Assembly: GCF_021401085.1 (NCBI RefSeq)
Contig: NZ_JACBFP010000004.1
Location: 124,001 to 188,000 of the forward strand
Reading direction: 5' to 3'
DNA from: Chryseobacterium sp. R2A-55
Lineage (GTDB): Bacteria; Bacteroidota; Bacteroidia; Flavobacteriales; Weeksellaceae
Length of the DNA: 64,000 nt
Both the position numbers and the translations under genes were made by a program. Under the pieces are notes generated by a model, which saw only the letters and a list, made by a program, of their open reading frames with translations, was not told the origin of the DNA and did not search any database. Shown piece by piece: positions 8,926 to 16,010 of this stretch (positions within the stretch are counted from its first letter, which is position 1; each line of letters begins with the position of its first letter).

Positions 8926-9360
8926 TTATGAAATCCTGATCTTTGGAATCAGGGAGACCTTTGATTTTATGGAATTGGAGATCAGGCATGCTGCTTCGGA
9001 TTTATGCAGCACTCTTTCTGCTTTTTCCTGATCATCGGGATTACTGATGGTTACAGTCGGCTCCAGGATAATTTCCGTCATTAGGAATTTTCCTTCTACC
9101 TGCTCCAGTTTTCCTGAAGATTTACATTCAAAATCTGTGAATTCCAATCTTGAATTTTCTGCAATCGCTAGAAATGTGGTCATCAAACAACTTGCCACTG
9201 CGGAAGTGAAAAGATGTTCCGGTGACCAGATGTTTTCCACTCCTTTCGGGAATTGCGGCGGTGTTGCCACGTCTAATTTCTCGGTAAGTTCAGGTGAAGA
9301 CATTTCGCCTTTTCGGTCATTTTTCCAGTGGATATCGACGTTATAAAAGTGTGGTTCCAT
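8926..9360 (-). CDS. OsmC-family protein
   Basis: 144 residues. The OsmC/Ohr fold uses two cysteines for peroxide or sulfur chemistry. C58 is seen in FTSAVASCLMTTFLAIAEN and C125 in KSEAACLISNS, in the expected positions, so it is probably active. It starts 5 bases after the rhodanese stop, so the two are co-transcribed. Together with rhodanese this suggests thiol or persulfide handling, though organic hydroperoxide reduction is the classical OsmC activity. Confidence 0.88.
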   Translation of the reverse strand: MEPHFYNVDIHWKNDRKGEMSSPELTEKLDVATPPQFPKGVENIWSPEHLFTSAVASCLMTTFLAIAENSRLEFTDFECKSSGKLEQVEGKFLMTEIILEPTVTISNPDDQEKAERVLHKSEAACLISNSIKSKVSLIPKIRIS

Positions 9361-9365
9361 TTTTT

Positions 9366-9677
9366 TTAGATTTTATTGTTGAGACTCATCCAACCACCTC
9401 CATTGTGAACGTTTGTGTAGCCAGCTTTTTTCAGGATATTTTGTGCGGAGGAACTCCTCATTCCCGAAGCGCAGCAAGTAATAATGCATGTGTTTTTGTC
9501 CTTGAGTCGGGACAAATTATTTTGAAGCTGGTCAACCGGAATGTTGATGGAGTTTTTGATGTGTCCGGAAGCGAATTCTCCCTTGGAACGAACATCCAAG
9601 ATAATTGCCCCGCTTTTAACGAGTTCAGCGTAATCGGTATTCTGCAATCCGAAAAGATTTTTAATGGTGTCTAACAT
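9366..9677 (-). CDS. single-domain rhodanese-like protein
   Basis: 103 residues, one rhodanese domain. The active-site loop is CASGMRS with the catalytic cysteine at C69 (an adjacent C68 precedes it), followed by the helix-forming SSAQNILKKAGY. It probably carries sulfane sulfur as an enzyme persulfide in the cytoplasm; there is no signal peptide. First gene of a two-gene unit with OsmC, with its own promoter box, directly downstream of a Crp/Fnr regulator gene. Confidence 0.9.
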   Translation of the reverse strand: MLDTIKNLFGLQNTDYAELVKSGAIILDVRSKGEFASGHIKNSINIPVDQLQNNLSRLKDKNTCIITCCASGMRSSSAQNILKKAGYTNVHNGGGWMSLNNKI

Positions 9678-9719
9678 AATTTCTGGGTGTTTTTAGAAAT
9701 ATTATACCGCAAAATTACA

Positions 9720-9727
9720 TCTGCCGA
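9720..9727 (-). promoter_or_regulatory. predicted -7 box for rhodanese-osmC (TAATTTTG)
   Basis: TAnnTTTG match on the minus strand, 42 bases upstream of the rhodanese ATG and just after the Crp/Fnr stop. It suggests the pair can be expressed separately from the regulator. Confidence 0.4.
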
Positions 9728-9749
9728 AAAACCTATACCGTAACCAACA

Positions 9750-10358
9750 TCACAGAAGCCGAATTTTATTTCTGGAAAGTTGTAGCAGTCCATCTTTTTC
9801 CATTTGTTTCAAAACCCGACTTGTTGCTTCCCGAGTGATTCCGAGCTCATCTGCCAATTGCTGATGGGTGACCGAGATTTCCCTGGATTGATAAAGTTGC
9901 GTTTTCTGGCGGATCAGTTGTAGAAGACGGGTATCCACTTTTTGAAATGCCACGGAATTGACGATATCCAAAAGTTCCTCGAAACGTTTTTGATAAAGGT
10001 TAAAGATGAAATCGGTCCATTCAGGATATTTTTTCACCCAGTCTTTGGCTTTATCGGCGGGAATCATCATGATTTCTGCATCTTCTTCCACGATTGCCTT
10101 GATTTTTGAAGTTTCGTTTTTCATTCCGGCCAGAATCGAAACGATGCAACTTTCTCCGGAAGTCAGATAGTAGAGCAGGATTTCCCGGCCGTCTTCCTCG
10201 GTTCTGATCACTTTGATGCTTCCCGAAATTACCACCGGAATATTCTTAATGTAGGAATCCATGTCCACAATGATGTCGCCTGCCCGGAATTTTTTTATGT
10301 AACCGGCGTTTGAAATCTCCTTTTGCAGATCAGACTGAAAAATATCGTTTAGAACCAT
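9750..10358 (-). CDS. Crp/Fnr-family transcriptional regulator
   Basis: 202 residues. An N-terminal cyclic-nucleotide-binding-like beta-roll (about 15-125) is followed by a Crp-type winged helix (about 140-202) with the recognition region THQQLADELGITREATSRVL. No FNR-style cysteine cluster exists (the only cysteine is in GESCIVSILAG), so an iron-sulfur oxygen sensor is unlikely. Its position directly upstream of rhodanese and OsmC suggests these are targets, which is inference. It faces away from the amino-acid permease. Confidence 0.9.
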   Translation of the reverse strand: MVLNDIFQSDLQKEISNAGYIKKFRAGDIIVDMDSYIKNIPVVISGSIKVIRTEEDGREILLYYLTSGESCIVSILAGMKNETSKIKAIVEEDAEIMMIPADKAKDWVKKYPEWTDFIFNLYQKRFEELLDIVNSVAFQKVDTRLLQLIRQKTQLYQSREISVTHQQLADELGITREATSRVLKQMEKDGLLQLSRNKIRLL

Positions 10359-10542
10359 GGTTTAAAGATAATAAAATTTAGGTTAAAAATACAGGAATCG
10401 ATCCATTGCCGATTGAAAATGGGGGAGATCATTAAAAAAAAATGATTTTTACTTTGCATGAAAATCAGCGAAATGCGTATCAATCTTTGTTTATTAAAAA
10501 AAGAATTTTATGTTTAAATAGTTAATCATTGCCAAAATTTTA

Positions 10543-10550
10543 TATTTTTG
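10543..10550 (+). promoter_or_regulatory. predicted -7 box for amino-acid permease (TATTTTTG)
   Basis: TAnnTTTG match ending 22 bases before ATG 10573. No -33 TTG at normal spacing. Confidence 0.35.
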
Positions 10551-10572
10551 GAAATCTTAAAATAAAAAAAAC

Positions 10573-12258
10573 ATGTCGAATCTTTGGAGAACGAAACCTT
10601 TGAACCAACTTCTCGCAGAAGCGGAAGAATCTGAAAAAGGACTAAAAAAGACGCTGACTTCTGGTGCATTGGTCGCGCTTGGAATCGGAGCCATCATTGG
10701 AGCGGGATTATTTTCAATCACGGGAATTGCTGCCGCAAATTATGCGGGTCCCGGAATTATGATTTCATTTATTATCGCAGCTTTAGGATGTGCTTTTGCG
10801 GGATTGTGTTATGCGGAATTCGCATCCATGATTCCGGTTGCAGGTAGCGCATACACTTATTCCTATGCCACAATGGGAGAGTTTATAGCATGGATCATCG
10901 GTTGGGATTTGGTTTTGGAATATGCGGTGGGAGCCGCTACAGTGGCTTCAAGTTGGTCGGGATATCTCGGAAAACTATTTAGCAGTTTCGGAGTCAATCT
11001 TCCGGAGCGGCTTTTGATGACCCCATTTGATGTGGGTGCAGCTGGAGAAGCCGGGCTTATCAATCTTCCGGCAGTTTTCATCGTGGTGGTGATGTCTTTG
11101 ATTTTGATTAAAGGAACCAGCGAATCTGCCTGGGTAAATATTGGTATTGTGATCTTAAAAGTTTCGATTGTGATTCTTTTCATAGTAGTGGGTTATAAAT
11201 ATGTAAAACCTGAAAACTTAACGCCACTTATTCCTGAAAATACGGGCAAGTTTGGTGAATATGGTTGGTCGGGAATTATTCGAGCCGCGGCGGTGGTTTT
11301 CTTTGCCTATATCGGTTTTGATGCGGTTTCTACCGCTGCACAGGAAACAAAAAATCCTAAAAAAGCCATGCCGATCGGAATCATGGGTTCACTTTTAATC
11401 TGTACGGTGCTCTATATTGCTTTTGCATACGTAATGGTGGGGGTTGTTCATTACAAAGAATTTACAGCAGGAGGTGGTTCAGACCATTTAGCACCGGTCG
11501 CAATTGCGATTGAGGCGATGGGAACGGTGGTAAACGGAACCATAGTTCCTGAGTATCCTTGGTTAAACACTTCTATTATCGTTGCAATTCTTTTGGGTTA
11601 TGCCTCAGTAATTTTAGTAATGTTGATGGGACAAAGCCGTGTTTTCTATTCGATGAGCCACGATGGTTTGCTGCCTAAAGTTTTCAGTGAGGTTCATAAA
11701 AAGTTTCGGACCCCATTCAAATCCAACATTTTCTTCCTCGTTTTCGTGAGTTTATTTGCGGCATTTATTCCGGGAAGAGTAGTGGGCGAGATGACCTCTA
11801 TCGGGACTTTATTCGCATTTATCCTCGTATGTATCGGAGTGATCGTAATGAGGAAAACGCAACCCGATGCACCTAGAGCCTTTAAAACCCCTCTGGTTCC
11901 CTTGATTCCGATTTTGGGTGTACTTACCTGTTTCGGAATGATGGCATTCCTGCCTTTTGATACTTGGATCCGTTTGGTAATCTGGATGATGATCGGACTT
12001 GATGTTTATTTGTGGAGAGGAATCAAGAACTCATTCCTGGGTAAAACAAACAATACCACAAATGATCCAAAAAACTACAGAATCTCCGCGATCTGTGGTG
12101 GAGCGCTAACTTTGATTTTGATATTTCTGACCTACTTCCATCATCAGGCGGCAATTGCTGATAAGATTGACGACGGTGGCTTGGTGGTTTTTTCCGAAGT
12201 GATGATTGTGCTGCATATCTTCTTCTACGGATATTACTTTTTCAAGAACAGGAAATAA
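10573..12258 (+). CDS. APC-superfamily amino acid permease
   Basis: 561 residues, about 12 or more membrane helices. The first helix carries the substrate-binding loop GIGAIIGAGLFSITG, and the middle has the block GFDAVSTAAQETKNPKKAMP, both typical of the cationic amino acid transporter (CAT) branch of the APC superfamily. It is an inner-membrane secondary transporter whose substrate cannot be read from sequence. It is a single-gene unit with a promoter-like box before it and a strong terminator after it. Confidence 0.93.
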   Translation: MSNLWRTKPLNQLLAEAEESEKGLKKTLTSGALVALGIGAIIGAGLFSITGIAAANYAGPGIMISFIIAALGCAFAGLCYAEFASMIPVAGSAYTYSYATMGEFIAWIIGWDLVLEYAVGAATVASSWSGYLGKLFSSFGVNLPERLLMTPFDVGAAGEAGLINLPAVFIVVVMSLILIKGTSESAWVNIGIVILKVSIVILFIVVGYKYVKPENLTPLIPENTGKFGEYGWSGIIRAAAVVFFAYIGFDAVSTAAQETKNPKKAMPIGIMGSLLICTVLYIAFAYVMVGVVHYKEFTAGGGSDHLAPVAIAIEAMGTVVNGTIVPEYPWLNTSIIVAILLGYASVILVMLMGQSRVFYSMSHDGLLPKVFSEVHKKFRTPFKSNIFFLVFVSLFAAFIPGRVVGEMTSIGTLFAFILVCIGVIVMRKTQPDAPRAFKTPLVPLIPILGVLTCFGMMAFLPFDTWIRLVIWMMIGLDVYLWRGIKNSFLGKTNNTTNDPKNYRISAICGGALTLILIFLTYFHHQAAIADKIDDGGLVVFSEVMIVLHIFFYGYYFFKNRK

Positions 12259-12278
12259 GCATTATTATAAACTTAACC

Positions 12279-12307
12279 TTCCCGCCCATTTTCGGCGGGA
12301 ATTTTTT
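12279..12307 (+). terminator. intrinsic terminator after amino-acid permease
   Basis: Perfect 8-bp stem TTCCCGCC/GGCGGGAA with a 7-base loop followed by six Ts, 20 bases after the permease stop. Confidence 0.9.
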
Positions 12308-12329
12308 ATTTTTGAAGAAAGTATTCTGA

Positions 12330-13361
12330 ATGAAAAATTTTATTTTTACTGTTTTTCTCTTTTCTTTGAATTTGGGAAACGCTCAAAAACTGGACTTTCA
12401 AACCTTACTAAAAGACAGAATCAGCATTCGTGCACTCCAGATTTACAATGAAAAAGTTTGGTATTCCGGAACTGATGCCAAGTTTGGGTATGTGAGTTTG
12501 AAGGATTCTGTAGATAAAAAACAACTGGTTCTTTCTGACAAGAAATTGCAATTCAGAACTTTGGCGCAAAGTTCAAAGGAATTCAGCATGATAGATATTG
12601 ATTCACTTCCGCATCAATTTACCATTAACAAAAGAACTTTAGAAATCCATAGTAGACTCGTCCCAGTACAGCATGAAAACAAATATTTCTTTGATGCATT
12701 TAAGTTTGATAAAGGAGACAGAGGATTTGCCATTAGTGATCCAAACAAGATGGGGTCACCAATTTTCTTGCTATATACTGGTAGAGAATACATGGTCAAT
12801 AAGAAACTGGTTTTGCCTAAGTATTTCACTGGAGAAGCTCATTTCGCGGCAAGCAATTCCAATATTGCAATGACAGGAGGCTGGGTTTGGATCGCAACCG
12901 GCGGATCCAAAGCGAGAATATTCAAATTCAACTGGAAAAACCCAACGATTTGGGAGGTTTATAACACCCCCTTCATACAGGGAACTTCCTCTCAGGGAAT
13001 TTACTCCATCGATTTTTATGATAAAAAATTCGGAATTGCAGTGGGTGGTGATTACACCAATCAATCCGCAAACATCGACAATATCGCGACCACCAATGAC
13101 GGCGGCGTAACCTGGCAAATCCAGGCATCCGGAAAAAACGGCGGCTACAAAACCTGCGTAAAAATCCGCCCGAAATCAAAAGGCAAAGACATCATCGCAG
13201 TAGGCGACCAAAACATCGAGTTTTCCAGTGATTACGGAAAAACCTGGAAGACGATTTCCGAGGAAAAAGGGCTCTTTGTTTGCGAATGGATTGATCAGAA
13301 TACCTTGGTTTTTGCGGGGAAAGATCGGATTGTGAAAGCGAAACTCACAAATTCATATTGA
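12330..13361 (+). CDS. secreted beta-propeller (YCF48/BNR-like) protein
   Basis: 343 residues with a signal peptide (MKNFIFTVFLFSLNLGNA, then QKLDF). The body has BNR/Asp-box-like motifs, TTNDGGVTWQ and SSDYGKTWKT, typical of sialidase-like or YCF48-type propellers often annotated as oxidoreductases in Bacteroidota. No catalytic residues or T9SS tail are recognisable, so it is probably periplasmic and of unknown role. A TATTTTTG box (12307-12314) sits 15 bases before the ATG, immediately after the preceding terminator. Confidence 0.75.
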   Translation: MKNFIFTVFLFSLNLGNAQKLDFQTLLKDRISIRALQIYNEKVWYSGTDAKFGYVSLKDSVDKKQLVLSDKKLQFRTLAQSSKEFSMIDIDSLPHQFTINKRTLEIHSRLVPVQHENKYFFDAFKFDKGDRGFAISDPNKMGSPIFLLYTGREYMVNKKLVLPKYFTGEAHFAASNSNIAMTGGWVWIATGGSKARIFKFNWKNPTIWEVYNTPFIQGTSSQGIYSIDFYDKKFGIAVGGDYTNQSANIDNIATTNDGGVTWQIQASGKNGGYKTCVKIRPKSKGKDIIAVGDQNIEFSSDYGKTWKTISEEKGLFVCEWIDQNTLVFAGKDRIVKAKLTNSY

Positions 13362-13403
13362 CAAAACCAATTTTTATCACCTTTTAACGAGAAATAAATT
13401 CCC

Positions 13404-13411
13404 TATTTTTG
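13404..13411 (+). promoter_or_regulatory. predicted -7 box for hemN (TATTTTTG)
   Basis: TAnnTTTG match 40 bases before the hemN ATG. Transcription from it would start close to base 13417, exactly where the leader tandem repeat begins. Confidence 0.4.
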
Positions 13412-13416
13412 CACCC

Positions 13417-13448
13417 TGCAACTTGCACCAATTGCAACCTGCACCAAT
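13417..13448 (+). repeat. 16-bp tandem repeat in hemN leader
   Basis: Two adjacent copies, TGCAACTTGCACCAAT (13417-13432) and TGCAACCTGCACCAAT (13433-13448), differing at one base and ending 3 bases before the hemN start codon. It could be an operator, an RNA element or a member of a dispersed repeat family. Confidence 0.85.
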
Positions 13449-13451
13449 CTC

Positions 13452-14813
13452 ATGAATTCTTTAATCGATAAATACAATATTCCCGGACCGCGCTATACCT
13501 CCTATCCAACCGTTCCATTTTGGGATCAAGAAACTTTTTCAACCGAAAAATGGAAAGAATCGGTGATTCGTTCATTCAACGAGACCAATGATTCTGAGGG
13601 GATTTCAATCTATATGCACCTTCCGTTTTGTGAGCAGCTCTGTACTTTTTGCGCATGCCACAAAAGAATCACCAAACGCCACGATGTGGAAACTCCTTAT
13701 CTGGAAACCGTTTTGAAGGAATGGGATCTTTATCTGGAATTGTTCAATGGTAAAAAGCCGAAGATCAAGGAACTTCATTTGGGTGGTGGAACTCCAACTT
13801 TTTTCTCGCCATTGAATCTGAAAATGCTGCTTGAGAGACTTTTCGAAAAAGCTGAAATCGCCGAAGACCACGAATTTTCATTTGAGGGACATCCGAACAA
13901 TACTTCGAAAATGCACCTTCAGGTTTTGTATGATTTGGGATTCCGAAGAGTGAGTTTCGGAGTTCAGGATTATGATCCGCAAGTTCAGAAGGCGATCAAT
14001 AGAATCCAACCTTTTGAAAATGTGAAAAAAGTAACGGATTGGGCACGGGAAATAGGCTATACCAGTGTTTCACACGATTTGATTTTCGGACTCCCTTTCC
14101 ACAACTGGGAGAAAGCTGAAAACACGATAAGAAAAACCATGGAACTGAAACCAGACCGTATTGCCTTCTATTCTTATGCACACGTTCCGTGGATTAAAGG
14201 AAACGGACAAAGGGGATTTGATGAAAACGATTTGCCGAGTGGTGAAGAAAAACGAAAACTCTACGAAAACGGAAAGCGACTTCTGGAGGAACTTGGTTAT
14301 CTGGAAGTAGGAATGGACCATTTTTCATTGGAGCACGACGACCTTTATCAATCTCTTGTAAACGGAAAAATCCACCGAAATTTCATGGGTTATTCTTCAA
14401 GTAAGACCCAACTGATGGTTGGTTTGGGAATGAGCGCAATTTCCGATTCTTGGTATGCTTTTGCACAAAATGAAAAATCGGTAGAGCAATACGAGAAATT
14501 GGTCAATGACGGAATTCTTCCCGTAGTAAAAGGTCACATCTTGAATCAAGAAGATTTGATCATCCGAAAGCATATCCTGAATATCATGTGTCAATTGGAA
14601 ACTTTCTGGGACCTAGAAACCGTGTTCCCTGAAATAGAAAACGTGAAACGTCATCTCCAGGAAATGAAGGAGGACGGATTGGTGGAGATTTCGGATCATT
14701 CCATTCAAATAACTGAAAAAGGCCGTGCTTTTACCCGAAACGTTGCGATGGCATTTGACTTGAGACTGATCAGAAATCAACCGGAGACCAGAATTTTCTC
14801 AATGACGATTTGA
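13452..14813 (+). CDS. hemN: oxygen-independent coproporphyrinogen III oxidase
   Basis: 453 residues, matching the usual HemN length. It is a radical-SAM enzyme making protoporphyrinogen IX without oxygen. The N-terminal PGPRYTSYPT and the cluster motif C60-x3-C64-x2-C67-x-C69 (MHLPFCEQLCTFCACHK) are diagnostic of true HemN rather than HemW. SAM-binding HLGGGTPTFFS and the C-terminal HemN domain are present. The next haem-pathway gene, hemJ, lies at 29993, so the two enzymes are encoded apart. The leader carries an unusual tandem repeat. Confidence 0.96.
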   Translation: MNSLIDKYNIPGPRYTSYPTVPFWDQETFSTEKWKESVIRSFNETNDSEGISIYMHLPFCEQLCTFCACHKRITKRHDVETPYLETVLKEWDLYLELFNGKKPKIKELHLGGGTPTFFSPLNLKMLLERLFEKAEIAEDHEFSFEGHPNNTSKMHLQVLYDLGFRRVSFGVQDYDPQVQKAINRIQPFENVKKVTDWAREIGYTSVSHDLIFGLPFHNWEKAENTIRKTMELKPDRIAFYSYAHVPWIKGNGQRGFDENDLPSGEEKRKLYENGKRLLEELGYLEVGMDHFSLEHDDLYQSLVNGKIHRNFMGYSSSKTQLMVGLGMSAISDSWYAFAQNEKSVEQYEKLVNDGILPVVKGHILNQEDLIIRKHILNIMCQLETFWDLETVFPEIENVKRHLQEMKEDGLVEISDHSIQITEKGRAFTRNVAMAFDLRLIRNQPETRIFSMTI

Positions 14814-14961
14814 TTTTTTTTAAGTGGTTTGGTACTGAATCCCAACAGCTGATTTTTTCGAAAAGTATTTTGAAATCGTCCGACTCTTTATTATCAAGCG
14901 AAACATCATTTTCTGAATATTAAAAATAAATCAATTATATTTAGAAAAAATTTAATTGGTC

Positions 14962-15732
14962 ATGGAGTTTTTGCCGTATTATCATCAGGCATTGGAAATC
15001 TGGAAGAACGTTTCCAGAGGAGCAGCGCACCCCGAAAGCATTTCAGTGGGGGATATTTCTAGAAAACTGAATGCTGTATTTCACGTTGGTCCTTATTATT
15101 ACTACATTTTTGATCTGGGAAAAGGTAGTTTTGATTATGTGGATGATTCGATAAAGGATATCTTGGGAATTGAACCCAATGCGTTCACAGTTCCGGCTTT
15201 TTTTGAGGCATTGCATCCGGAAGATTTGCCGTATTTTGTAGGGTTTGAGAAAAAAGTAAGCGAGTTTTTTGGTTCGCTTCCTGTTGAAAAACTAAATAAA
15301 TATAAGGCAAGCCAAGATTTTCGAATCAAAAATGCAAATGGAAATTACATCCGAATTCTTCATCAGGTAGTACCTTTTAATTTTTCAGAAAGAGGAGAGG
15401 TTTCAAAATCATTTGGCATCCATACTGAAATTTCGCATCTCAAAGACTCGGGAGAACCAAGACTTTCATTCATTGGTTTGGAAGGAGAACCATCTTTTAT
15501 CAATATTAGAATTGATGAGTCTGCAGCTAGAAAAACATTGGAGCTTTTTTCAAACAGAGAAAGAGAAATCGTAAAGAAACTTTGTGAAGGATTCAGCACT
15601 GATGAAATTGCAGAAAGCTGTTTTATCAGCATCCACACCGTTCGTTCTCACCGCAAAAGTATTCTCAAAAAAGCCGGAGTAAATTCTACCAATGAGCTGA
15701 TTATTAAAGTAATAAAAGAAGGATTGGTTTGA
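14962..15732 (+). CDS. PAS-domain LuxR-type transcriptional regulator
   Basis: 256 residues from ATG 14962; a TTG two codons upstream is less likely. A PAS sensor region (about 35-150, with YYIFDLGKGSFDYVDDSIKD) precedes a LuxR helix-turn-helix (about 190-250: LFSNREREIVKKLCEGFSTD, then ISIHTVRSHRKSILKKAG). There is no receiver domain, so it probably senses a small molecule or redox state directly. A monocistronic gene whose targets are not evident from context. Confidence 0.88.
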   Translation: MEFLPYYHQALEIWKNVSRGAAHPESISVGDISRKLNAVFHVGPYYYYIFDLGKGSFDYVDDSIKDILGIEPNAFTVPAFFEALHPEDLPYFVGFEKKVSEFFGSLPVEKLNKYKASQDFRIKNANGNYIRILHQVVPFNFSERGEVSKSFGIHTEISHLKDSGEPRLSFIGLEGEPSFINIRIDESAARKTLELFSNREREIVKKLCEGFSTDEIAESCFISIHTVRSHRKSILKKAGVNSTNELIIKVIKEGLV

Positions 15733-15826
15733 GGTTTCTTATCTTTTTGCAGAAAAAATACTGCGGTCAGGGTTTGTGCGGTGCATTTTTGTTGTATTGA
15801 TTGACTGATATTTAAAGAGTTTCGGT

Positions 15827-15849
15827 AACATAAAGGCGGTCTTTATGTT
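15827..15849. repeat. perfect inverted repeat upstream of secDF
   Basis: AACATAAAG / CTTTATGTT, 9-bp arms around the 5-base loop GCGGT, in the 278-base gap between the LuxR gene and secDF. There is no T-run directly after it. It could be an operator or an RNA hairpin. Confidence 0.7.
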
Positions 15850-15968
15850 CAGTGCAGCCTTTGTTTTTGATATTCCCCTGCAAATACTTTCCTTGCAGCC
15901 ACTTTGACTTTGCCGGGAGAAAAATTAAAAATGATAAGTTAATTATTCTTAATTCTATTGAAAATCAT

Positions 15969-15976
15969 TATATTTG
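15969..15976 (+). promoter_or_regulatory. predicted -7 box for secDF (TATATTTG)
   Basis: TAnnTTTG match ending 34 bases before ATG 16011. No -33 TTG at normal spacing. Confidence 0.4.
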
Positions 15977-16010
15977 CCGACTATAATTAAAATGTTGTAA
16001 ACTATTAACA

